NCBI GenBank assembly: GCA_002730525.1
Contig: PCAK01000040.1
Coordinates: forward strand, 219,256 to 283,255
DNA length: 64,000 nt
DNA from: Acidobacteriota bacterium
GTDB taxonomy: Bacteria; Acidobacteriota; Vicinamibacteria; Vicinamibacterales; UBA823
Direction: 5' to 3'
The notes under the pieces are model-generated. The model had not been told where the DNA came from and made no database searches. It worked only from the letters and a program-made list of their open reading frames with translations. The translations under genes were made by a program, and so were the position numbers. Shown in pieces: positions 34,145 to 42,286 of this stretch. Position 1 is the first letter of the stretch; the number at the start of each line of letters is the position of its first letter.

Positions 34145-34906
34145 GTGATTACTCTCGACGGCGTGCACTTGACGTATCCGCACAAGGGCGGGTCGATCGA
34201 GGCATTGACGGATGTCAGCTTCTCGGCGAGGGAGGGGGAGTTCCTCTCCATTGTCGGCCCGAGCGGCTGCGGGAAATCCACCCTGATCAAGATCATCGCC
34301 GGTCTCCTTCCGACGTCCAAGGGAGAGGCGCGCGTCGATGGGAAGCTGGTCCGGGGCCCACACCCGAATGTCGGGATCGTCTTTCAGGAGGCGACCCTAC
34401 TGGCATGGCGCTCCGTCTTGCGGAACATCATGCTGCAGATCGAGGTGCGACAGGAGTTCGAGAACGACGCCTACGTACCGAGGGCGCGGGACCTGATCAA
34501 GCTGGCGGGGTTGGATGGGTTCGAGGACCGGTACCCGTGGGAGCTCTCAGGCGGCATGCAGCAGCGCGTCTCCTTCTGTCGGGCACTCATCCACGACCCT
34601 CCGCTCCTGCTCATGGATGAACCGTTCGGCGCGCTGGATGCCATGACGCGGGATGAAATGGGCGTCTGGCTTCAGAAGACGTGGATGGAACGAGCGCGAA
34701 CGGTTCTGTTCGTCACGCACGATATCGGTGAAGCGGTCTTTCTCTCGGATCGAGTCATGGTGATGACAGCCAGGCCCGGGCGCGTGAAGGAGATCATGGA
34801 GATCGACTTGCCCAGGCCCAGAGAACTCAGAATCACGGAAGAGATCGAGTTCGTGAAGTATGTCTCCCATGCACGACGCCTCATGCACGCGGAGGGATAC
34901 TACTGA
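34145..34906 (+). CDS. ABC transporter ATP-binding protein, SsuB/TauB type
   Basis: Cytoplasmic ATPase of 253 residues: Walker A GPSGCGKST (about residue 39), Q-loop FQEATLL, signature LSGGMQQR, Walker B LLLMDEPFGALD and switch His in FVTHDIGEA. The GTG at 34145 with GAGGAG upstream begins exactly at the domain start. It completes the importer and is the last gene of the plus-strand unit that began at 22439. Confidence 0.93.
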   Translation: MITLDGVHLTYPHKGGSIEALTDVSFSAREGEFLSIVGPSGCGKSTLIKIIAGLLPTSKGEARVDGKLVRGPHPNVGIVFQEATLLAWRSVLRNIMLQIEVRQEFENDAYVPRARDLIKLAGLDGFEDRYPWELSGGMQQRVSFCRALIHDPPLLLMDEPFGALDAMTRDEMGVWLQKTWMERARTVLFVTHDIGEAVFLSDRVMVMTARPGRVKEIMEIDLPRPRELRITEEIEFVKYVSHARRLMHAEGYY

Positions 34907-34961
34907 CCCAAGTGAGCTCTGGGGTTAGCCCCCGGGGCCTCTCCTTGAAGCCGGCCGGGTA

Positions 34962-36947
34962 TCACACGTTTCGCGTGCGGCTGTCGGCAAGACTGAATTG
35001 ACTGTGCCAGGTGGATTCGGCTCCCGCGTCGATGCAGCGGATTCTGGCGTCGATCACGTACGGCCGACCCTCCCGGGTGGCGGCGATGCCGATCTCCAGC
35101 TCGCTCTCCAGTTCGTCGGCCGTCGTCGCCTTCGCAGCGGAGATCCCCTGAGATTCGGCAAGCTTGACGAAATCGATCTCCGGATCGCCAAGAAACATCG
35201 TCGGGTAGCGATCGGTCTGCGCCATGTTGCCCTGATACCGCGCGAAGCGAAACCGCACCTGCTGATAGTTGACGTTGTTCCAGATGACGGTGAGTACGGG
35301 GACCCGATAGCGTGCCATCGTCCAGAAACCGGCCGCGCTGTACATCACGGAGCCGTCGCCGATGTGAAGCACGACCTGGCGATCGGGCTGGCCGAGCTTG
35401 GCGCCGATGGCCGCCCCGACTCCCCACCCGAGCGAGCCGCCGGCCGCGTGAAGCCGCATCTTCTCACCGACGCCGACAGATTGGAGTGGCGCGTAGGGAC
35501 GGGCCATGTCGTGGCTGACGTTCTCGTGAATCGTGATGGCGTCGCGATCCGACGCGCGCTCGGTGAGCAGCGCGACGTCATCGGGATGCATCGGATTCTG
35601 ACCCAGATTCGGGCGAATATCCGCGTCCGCGGCACGGCGCATCCTCTCCGGGAGCGCCGCCAGTCGGTCGTAGCGGCTGGCGCGGATCGCGGCGAGACGC
35701 TCCGTCGTGGCCAGGCTGCGAATCGACTCGAGGAGATCGTCGAGCGCCAGTCCGACATCGGCGACGATGGCCAGATCGACAGGCTCCGTTCGGGCCATCG
35801 AACCGGTATCGATTCCGATCGCCACCTTCTTGGCATCGGCGGGGATCGAGGGAGGATAGTTTCCCGGACCCCAGACTCCCCGCTCCGAAATCGTTGGGCT
35901 GGTCGAGATTGTCCGGACCGCGAAGTTCTCGGCACCCAGCGCAAGGAACATGTCCGCGGTCTTGAACGGATTCTCCTCTTCGATGAAGCGCATGCCCCCG
36001 TAGCTGTAGTAGAGCGGGTGCTGTGTCGGGAAATGCGCGCCAATGTTGTACCAGCCGAGGAAATCCGAGACTGGCATGGCGAGCAGGTCCGCCAGCTCCA
36101 TCGCTTGCGGAACCGCGCCCGATCGGTTCAGCTCGCTCTCCACGATGAGGCACGGTTGCACGCTCTCCAAGAGCCACCGCGCGGTCTGTTCGATATCTGC
36201 GGCGTTGGGACGAGACCGGATCGGAACGGAGAACTTGCTCTGGTCGATGATCTCCGCCGAGACGTCCTTGGCTTCCAGCGCCGCGGTCCCGAGGGCCACG
36301 TAGACCGGACCTCCGGGAGGCGTCGCGGCGACCTTGAACGCTCGCCGCATGGCCAGCGGAATGCTCTCCGGATTGCGGACCTCCCAGGAGAGCTTGGAGA
36401 ACTGCTTGTTGACGTCGACCTGCTCGAAGCCGGGCCGTGGCGCAAGCACGAGATCGTCGCTGAAGACCGTGGTGTCCACGAGAGCAGCGGTGACCACCAT
36501 GGAGGCATGATCGCGGTGGGCGTTGAAGAGCTGGCCCGATGCCTGGGCGGTCCCGGCGATTGCGTGAAGATTGACGAAGGCCGTCTCGCCGGTCACCTGG
36601 TTGTAGCCGTCGGCCATGGCAATGACGAGGCCTTCGTGCAACCCCACGATCGGCTGAATCTCCGGAGCGCCGGCCAAGGCGTCGAAGAAGCCAACTTCCG
36701 TGGAGCCAGGATTCGTGAAGACATACTTCACGTTCGCGGCCTTGAGTTGCTCCACGAGGAGTTCTCCGCCCGTTCCGGTCGCGGTGCGATAGGTGCCGCT
36801 TGGTTGGTCGGCCGGCGTCTCCGCCGCCGCGAGATTACTCAGGAGAGACTCGACGAAGCCGGCCGTGAAGCCGGCCGCCACCATCCGCCTGAAGAAGCCA
36901 CGACGGGAGAGGCGATTGTTCAGGTATTCAGCCAGGAGCTCACGCAT
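34962..36947 (-). CDS. ThDP-dependent enzyme (acetolactate synthase/benzoylformate decarboxylase superfamily) with twin-arginine leader
   Basis: A 661-residue ThDP enzyme. After a leader come the pyrimidine-binding domain (FTNPGSTEVGFFDAL; GLHEGLVIAMADGY with the activating Glu), a central domain, and the ThDP/Mg site GDGSVMYSAAGFW with NNVNYQQVR. The first 40 residues carry LSRRGFFRRM followed by a moderately hydrophobic stretch and AAAE, which looks like a Tat signal, so the protein may act in the periplasm. GGAGG six bases before the ATG supports this start and therefore the leader. It is monocistronic, convergent with the ABC operon and divergent from the molybdenum hydroxylase genes. The reaction is unknown; decarboxylation or carboligation of a 2-oxoacid is expected. 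Confidence 0.85.
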   Translation of the reverse strand: MRELLAEYLNNRLSRRGFFRRMVAAGFTAGFVESLLSNLAAAETPADQPSGTYRTATGTGGELLVEQLKAANVKYVFTNPGSTEVGFFDALAGAPEIQPIVGLHEGLVIAMADGYNQVTGETAFVNLHAIAGTAQASGQLFNAHRDHASMVVTAALVDTTVFSDDLVLAPRPGFEQVDVNKQFSKLSWEVRNPESIPLAMRRAFKVAATPPGGPVYVALGTAALEAKDVSAEIIDQSKFSVPIRSRPNAADIEQTARWLLESVQPCLIVESELNRSGAVPQAMELADLLAMPVSDFLGWYNIGAHFPTQHPLYYSYGGMRFIEEENPFKTADMFLALGAENFAVRTISTSPTISERGVWGPGNYPPSIPADAKKVAIGIDTGSMARTEPVDLAIVADVGLALDDLLESIRSLATTERLAAIRASRYDRLAALPERMRRAADADIRPNLGQNPMHPDDVALLTERASDRDAITIHENVSHDMARPYAPLQSVGVGEKMRLHAAGGSLGWGVGAAIGAKLGQPDRQVVLHIGDGSVMYSAAGFWTMARYRVPVLTVIWNNVNYQQVRFRFARYQGNMAQTDRYPTMFLGDPEIDFVKLAESQGISAAKATTADELESELEIGIAATREGRPYVIDARIRCIDAGAESTWHSQFSLADSRTRNV

Positions 36948-37149
36948 TGACACCCTCCGAGCGCAGACAGGACGCCCTCGAGGATGATCTCGAGGTGCTG
37001 CGTTCGTACCTGCAATCACGGTTTCTGTCAAGGGAGGACTTCGCGCCGCGTGACGCCGAGGGTGAACCGACGGCGGCGCCCGACGGCCCCGTGGAGTTAT
37101 GCTTTGCACGGCGGAGGCATGAGGGCCGTCGCGTGGGTGAAGGTATCTG

Positions 37150-39513
37150 ATGAACGACGACAGATTCGAGGTCATCGGTCGGGTGACCCGGCGTCAGGAC
37201 GGCCACGCCATGGTCACCGGGCGGCAGCTGTACTCCTCGGACATCAGCCTTCCGAACATGCTTCAGGCCAGAGTCTTGAGAAGTCCCTACCCTCACGCGC
37301 GGATCGCCGCTATCGACACCAGCGAAGCGGAACGCCTGGGCGCCGTCTGCATCACCCCCGAGGACGTGCCGCGGGTCAAGTACAACGAGCGTCAGGTGAG
37401 CGTTCCGGCCAAGACCTACCGCGACCGAACGGTCCTGCCGGACAAGGTCCGGCACGTCGGGCAGGGCGTCGTTGCGGTCGCCGCCAGGACGGAAGCGCTG
37501 GCGGACAGGGCGCTCGACGCCCTTGACGTCGAATTCGAATCGCTGCCTGCGGTCTTCGATCCCCACGAAGCGATGCGAGATGGCGCGCCGCAGTTGCATG
37601 ACGCGGTCCTGTTGGGCGAGACCGTCCTCCCCATCGAGCGGAATATCGCCTGTTACCGGGAGGCGGTAGAAGGCGACGTGGCTCGAGGGCTCGAGGAGGC
37701 GGACCTCGTCGTGGAGAACGAATTCACGACCGGGAGGGCCTACCACGGCCAGCTGGAGAGCAAGGCGGTTGTGTGCCGCCCGGAAGCCGACGGCGGAATC
37801 ACGGTGTGGGCCACCGCGCAGTCGATTCACAATACCCGCCAGCTCTTGGGAAGCCTCTTCGACATCCCCCTCAGCAAGATCAACGTGCAACGTGTGCCGA
37901 TTGGTGGGTCGTTTGGCTCGAGCATCCAGATGAACAGTTCCGTCGCCGTCTGCGTCGCCCTGGCGCTCAAGGCTCAGAAGTCGGTGAAGCTGGTGCTGAC
38001 CCGCGAAGAGGATATGTACGACCACTGCAAGTATCCGTCGAATATCCACCTCACCTACGGCGTGAAACGCGACGGAACCCTGACAGCGGGATATTTGAAG
38101 ACGGTCGTCGACATTGGAGGGCACAACATCCAGGCGTATCCGCTGCTCGGGTGCATGGCGGGCTGGTTCGTCTCTCTGTACCGACTGCCGCATCTGAAGT
38201 TCGAGGGTACGGCGGTGTACACCAACAAGGCTCCAGCCTGTGCCATGCAGGGATACGGGAACCCGCAGGTCACATTCGCGGTGGAGTCGATGATGGACAC
38301 CATCGCCGAAGAACTCGACATCGATCCGATCGACGTTCGCCTGAAGAACTACGTGGGGCTCGGCGAGACGTTCTGGGGGCAGGGTCCGACTGTGCGCTCG
38401 GTCATTCGGAGTTGCGGTGTGGAGGAGATGCTGCTGAAGGGAAAGGCGATGGTCGGCTGGGAGGGTCGCGGGAGCTCCACGAGCAAGACCGGGCGCTTCC
38501 GAAGGGGGATCGGGGTCGGCCGAGGGTTCCACACATCGGGCACCGGTGCGCCCACGCCGGGTGAGGTCATCGACTACTCCACGGCGATGGTCAAGATTAA
38601 CGAGGACGGGTCGGTCGACTGCCTGACCGCGCTCATGTGCCACGGCGGGGGAACGTTGGACGCGGGCGCCAAGATGGTGGCCGAGGAACTCGGTGTGCCT
38701 CTCGACCGGGTGGGAATCTCGCCGTCGAACACCCGCTCCACCGGCTACGACGTCTGCACCCACGCGACCCGTGGGGTGTACTGCGGCGGCGCGAGCCTTC
38801 TGAGGGCCGCCCAAGATGTAAAGAAGATTCTGTTCGACTTCGCCTCGCGCATCATCGACGTCAATCCGGACGCGCTGAAGGTCCGACCCGACACGAACCG
38901 TGGCCAGGGCGTCGTCTGCTTGCCCGGAGCGCCGGCCAAACGGATCACCGTGGCCGAGGTGGCCAAGACCGCGCAGATCAAGGGATGGGGCTCGATCATC
39001 GCCGTCGTGAGCCATCGGCAGGTGAACTGTCCGCCCTGCTTCGTCGTGAATTTCGTCGAGGTAGAGGTCGACACGGCGACCGGGCAGATTCGACCGATGC
39101 GCGCCGTGGCCGCAGTCGATGCCGGGACGGTCATCAACCCCGACCTAGCCGCCGGGCAGCTCGAGGGCGGCCTCTGCCGGGGCATCGGCCTCGCGCTTCT
39201 GGAAGATACGACTTACAAGCCGGATACCGGAGAGCTTACCTGTGGCGGGTATCTCACCGACTACAAGGTCTATACGGCACAGGACATGCCCTCGCTCGAG
39301 GATCTGTCGACGTTCTTTGCCGACACCTACGAGCCGTCAGGTCCGTTCGGCGCCAAGGGCGTCGGCGAAGCCGCGAACAATGCGACCGCCGGCGCCGTAG
39401 CCAATGCCATCTACAACGCCGTGGGGATCCGCTTGACGGAGGCGCCGATCACTCCGGAACGCGTCTTGAGTGCGTTGACGCGGGACGCGGAACAGCTCCA
39501 GCAGGGGCGGTAA
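37150..39513 (+). CDS. Molybdenum hydroxylase large subunit, set A (xanthine dehydrogenase family)
   Basis: Molybdopterin-cytosine-dinucleotide-type catalytic subunit of 787 residues; hydroxylates a carbon next to N in a heterocycle or oxidises an aldehyde with water as oxygen source. The catalytic Glu motif GAKGVGEAAN is near the C-terminus. Two active-site loops are altered: GGSFGSSI where the family has GGGFGGK, and AMQGYGNPQ where xanthine dehydrogenases have A-x-RGFG-x-PQ, so the substrate-side Arg is Gln. These changes suggest an unusual substrate. The FAD and 2Fe-2S subunits follow in order with gaps of two bases. GAAGG precedes the ATG. Confidence 0.9.
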   Translation: MNDDRFEVIGRVTRRQDGHAMVTGRQLYSSDISLPNMLQARVLRSPYPHARIAAIDTSEAERLGAVCITPEDVPRVKYNERQVSVPAKTYRDRTVLPDKVRHVGQGVVAVAARTEALADRALDALDVEFESLPAVFDPHEAMRDGAPQLHDAVLLGETVLPIERNIACYREAVEGDVARGLEEADLVVENEFTTGRAYHGQLESKAVVCRPEADGGITVWATAQSIHNTRQLLGSLFDIPLSKINVQRVPIGGSFGSSIQMNSSVAVCVALALKAQKSVKLVLTREEDMYDHCKYPSNIHLTYGVKRDGTLTAGYLKTVVDIGGHNIQAYPLLGCMAGWFVSLYRLPHLKFEGTAVYTNKAPACAMQGYGNPQVTFAVESMMDTIAEELDIDPIDVRLKNYVGLGETFWGQGPTVRSVIRSCGVEEMLLKGKAMVGWEGRGSSTSKTGRFRRGIGVGRGFHTSGTGAPTPGEVIDYSTAMVKINEDGSVDCLTALMCHGGGTLDAGAKMVAEELGVPLDRVGISPSNTRSTGYDVCTHATRGVYCGGASLLRAAQDVKKILFDFASRIIDVNPDALKVRPDTNRGQGVVCLPGAPAKRITVAEVAKTAQIKGWGSIIAVVSHRQVNCPPCFVVNFVEVEVDTATGQIRPMRAVAAVDAGTVINPDLAAGQLEGGLCRGIGLALLEDTTYKPDTGELTCGGYLTDYKVYTAQDMPSLEDLSTFFADTYEPSGPFGAKGVGEAANNATAGAVANAIYNAVGIRLTEAPITPERVLSALTRDAEQLQQGR

Positions 39514-39515
39514 CG

Positions 39516-40394
39516 ATGGGCAACACGAGGATCTTGACCCGGGAATTCGAATACGTCGCGCCGGAGACGATGCCGGAACTTCTCGCGCTGCTGGACCGAT
39601 ACGGTCCGGCGGCAACGATCATCGCGGGCGGAACCGATGTCGTGCCCCAGCTGAAGTACGAAAAGATTTCGCCTGACTACCTGATTGATGTCACGAAGAT
39701 AGCCGAGTTGCGCACCGTGCGGCGAGACGGGGCCCTGCACATCGGTGCCGCGGTGAGGCTGCGCGACGTCAAGGCCTACTGCAGGGACAACGAGACCTAC
39801 GCCTGCCTCGGTGACGCGCTCGGCTCGATCGGCCAGGCCCAGGTCGTCAACATGGGGACGTTGGGCGGAAACATTTGCACAGCCTCACCGGCCGCCGATT
39901 CCGCTCTGGCGCTCCTGGTCTTGGAGGCCCGGGTACGACTGATCGGTTCGGGCGGAGAGCGGGTCGTGCCGCTCGACGCCTTCTTTCGGGGACCCAAGAT
40001 GACCGGCATGGAGCCTGGCGAAGTCATGGCGGAGATCCAGGTTCCGGCTGTCGTGGACCACACCGGAAGTGCGTTTCGAAAGATCGGGCGGGTGGCGGGG
40101 GACATCTCCAAGATCAGTTGCGCGGTTGCGGTGCAGAGCGATGGCGAGCGGTGTCTCTCATGCCGGATTGGGATGGGGGCTGTCGGCCCGACGCCGATGC
40201 GAATGCCCGGTGTGGAACAGCTCTTGTCGGGTCGAGCGATTGACGCGGGCGTGATGGATGAGGCCGCCGACCGAATCGCGGCCGACATCTCGCCCCTGAC
40301 CGACGTGCGATCCACCGAGTTCTATCGACGACGCGTCTCCCGCGTGCTGTTCAAGGACACGTTCGACCAGGCATGGAAGCGGGTTCAGCGATAG
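39516..40394 (+). CDS. Molybdenum hydroxylase FAD-binding medium subunit, set A
   Basis: A CoxM-type subunit of 292 residues. The FAD pyrophosphate loop is IIAGGTDVVPQLK and the second loop is NMGTLGGNICTASPAADS. It passes electrons from the 2Fe-2S clusters to the final acceptor. It has a gap of two bases to both neighbours. Confidence 0.92.
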   Translation: MGNTRILTREFEYVAPETMPELLALLDRYGPAATIIAGGTDVVPQLKYEKISPDYLIDVTKIAELRTVRRDGALHIGAAVRLRDVKAYCRDNETYACLGDALGSIGQAQVVNMGTLGGNICTASPAADSALALLVLEARVRLIGSGGERVVPLDAFFRGPKMTGMEPGEVMAEIQVPAVVDHTGSAFRKIGRVAGDISKISCAVAVQSDGERCLSCRIGMGAVGPTPMRMPGVEQLLSGRAIDAGVMDEAADRIAADISPLTDVRSTEFYRRRVSRVLFKDTFDQAWKRVQR

Positions 40395-40396
40395 CC

Positions 40397-40864
40397 ATGA
40401 TGACGAAGCGACGCGTCACGTTGACCGTCAACGGCGAGCACGTCGAGCCGCTGGTGGAGGCGAATGCGCTGCTCGTCAACGTCCTGAGAGAAGAGTTGCA
40501 ACTGACGGGCACGAAGTACTGCTGCGGCACCGGACAGTGCGGGGGATGCACGGTACTCGTCAACGGGGAGCCGATTCTGAGTTGCCTGACGCTGGCGGTT
40601 GCCGTCGATGGCGCAGATATCCTGACGATTGAAGGAGTGGCTAAACCGGACGGATCACTGGATCCGATCCAGGAGGCGTTTCTGGATCATGGAGCCGTGC
40701 AGTGCGGGTTCTGCACGCCCGGGATGATTCTCATGGCCAAGGATCTGCTCGCGCACGACCCTTCACCTTCGGAAGAACGGATCCGGGAGCACCTGAGAGG
40801 GAACCTCTGTCGATGCACTGGGTATCACCGAATCGTCAAGGCGATAGGAAGCTGCGGCCAGTAG
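40397..40864 (+). CDS. Molybdenum hydroxylase 2x[2Fe-2S] small subunit, set A
   Basis: A CoxS-type subunit of 155 residues. The plant-type cluster motif is CCGTGQCGGCTV and the helical-domain cluster is QCGFCTPG plus GNLCRCTGY. There are two adjacent ATG codons at 40397 and 40400; either may be used. It completes set A in the order large, medium, small. Confidence 0.93.
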   Translation: MMTKRRVTLTVNGEHVEPLVEANALLVNVLREELQLTGTKYCCGTGQCGGCTVLVNGEPILSCLTLAVAVDGADILTIEGVAKPDGSLDPIQEAFLDHGAVQCGFCTPGMILMAKDLLAHDPSPSEERIREHLRGNLCRCTGYHRIVKAIGSCGQ

Positions 40865-40892
40865 CGGCAGCCTTGCTCCAGCCTCGGCACGG

Positions 40893-41792
40893 ATGAGAAA
40901 GACGAAGACGAAGACAGTGACGAGCACCACGTACCTGCGGCCTACCGACTTGAACGACCTCCAGCAGATCATGGCGGAGCACCAAGGGCGAGCTGCCGTC
41001 GTCGCGGGCGCCACCGACATGATTCCTCAGATGCGAGCCGGGCGGACTCTACCCGCGGTTCTCGTCGATCTCTGCGAGATAGCGGAACTGTCGTTCATAC
41101 GTGAAGAGCACGGCAGCATTGCGATCGGCGCAACCACCACGATGGCCAAGCTCGCCTCGAGCCCCATCATTGCCAGCGGCAGCCCGTTCCTAGCGACGGC
41201 TGCCCGGCAGGTCGGACACCCGCAGACCCGGAATCGAGCCACCATCGGGGGCAATCTCGCCAACGCGTCTCCCAGCGCGGACACCGCACCTCCACTTCTG
41301 GCCCTGGGCGCCGCGGTTCAGATCATGAGTCCGGATGGGGCCATCAGAGATGTGCCCCTGCACCAGTTTTTTCATTCCTACAGGGTGACGGATCTGGGCG
41401 AGGGCGACGTGCTGACCCGGATCACGTTTCCCAGGCCGCCGGATGGAGCGGCCGGACGTTTCACCAAGATCGGCCTGAGAAGCGCATCGTCGATCAGCGT
41501 TGCCAGCGTCGCCGTGATGCTGGAGATGGAGGAGACGACCTGCCGGACGGCACGGGTCGCGGCAGGGTCGGTGGCTCCGATACCGATGCGAGTCTTCCGC
41601 ATCGAAGAGCTGCTTGAAGGCCACGAGATTGGCGAGACGCTCGTCGAGGAATGTTCCGAACTCTTGCGGGCGGAGATCTCGCCCATCAGTGACGTTCGAG
41701 GCTCTGACAAGTACCGCTCGTATGTGGCCTCGGCGGTCCTGAAGCGACAGATCGAGATGGCCGTGGCAGACCGGAGGACATTCGGCGCATGA
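40893..41792 (+). CDS. Molybdenum hydroxylase FAD-binding medium subunit, set B
   Basis: A 299-residue CoxM-type subunit with VVAGATDMIPQMRAG (FAD loop, with Ala instead of the second Gly) and TIGGNLANASPSADT. The N-terminus is Lys/Thr-rich. The stop overlaps the next gene's start by four bases (ATGA). It begins the second hydroxylase set, which has the order medium, small, large. Confidence 0.92.
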   Translation: MRKTKTKTVTSTTYLRPTDLNDLQQIMAEHQGRAAVVAGATDMIPQMRAGRTLPAVLVDLCEIAELSFIREEHGSIAIGATTTMAKLASSPIIASGSPFLATAARQVGHPQTRNRATIGGNLANASPSADTAPPLLALGAAVQIMSPDGAIRDVPLHQFFHSYRVTDLGEGDVLTRITFPRPPDGAAGRFTKIGLRSASSISVASVAVMLEMEETTCRTARVAAGSVAPIPMRVFRIEELLEGHEIGETLVEECSELLRAEISPISDVRGSDKYRSYVASAVLKRQIEMAVADRRTFGA

Positions 41793-42286
41793 CGACGTAT
41801 CCGATCGACATCAAGGTCAACGGCGAATGGAAGCGGGCGGAGGTGACGGCCCGCGAGACCCTGTTGGACGCGTTGCGGAATCGCCTGAGGGCCTTCGAGG
41901 TGAAGGACGGGTGCAGTCAGGGCGATTGCGGAGCGTGCACCGTCATCCTGGCTGGACGTGCGGTCAACGCCTGTCTGACGCTGGCCGTGCAGGCCAACGG
42001 CAAGGAGATCACCACGCTGAAGGGTGTCGGAACGTCGGAGAATCCCGATCCCCTTCAGAAGAGCTTCGTCGAGCACGGCGCGATTCAGTGCGGGTTCTGC
42101 ACGCCGGGGGTGGTGGTGTCGGCGAAGGCTCTGCTCGAGGCCAATCCGAACCCGAACCGAGAGGAGATCCGCGAAGGGATCTCCGGAAACCTGTGTCGCT
42201 GTACCGGGTACACGCAGATCGTCGAGGCCATCGAGGACGCGGCGGCACACGGCAGGCGTGGCGTAGGAGAGCGGGAAGATGCCTGA
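41789..42286 (+). CDS. Molybdenum hydroxylase 2x[2Fe-2S] small subunit, set B
   Basis: A 165-residue CoxS-type subunit: CSQGDCGACTV for the first cluster, QCGFCTPGVV and GNLCRCTGY for the second. It overlaps both neighbours (four and eight bases), so set B is tightly translationally coupled. Confidence 0.93.
   Translation: MTTYPIDIKVNGEWKRAEVTARETLLDALRNRLRAFEVKDGCSQGDCGACTVILAGRAVNACLTLAVQANGKEITTLKGVGTSENPDPLQKSFVEHGAIQCGFCTPGVVVSAKALLEANPNPNREEIREGISGNLCRCTGYTQIVEAIEDAAAHGRRGVGEREDA

Noticed and set aside
34907..34961. Possible terminator hairpin (GGGG-TTAG-CCCC) between convergent genes
   Set aside because: The stem is only four base pairs and there is no T tract; convergent position alone is not enough.
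36947..37150. 67-codon plus-strand frame directly before the set A large subunit, with TGATG overlap
   Set aside because: It needs a TTG start inside the start region of the divergent ThDP gene, has no ribosome site and resembles no family I know. The overlap is interesting but not enough.
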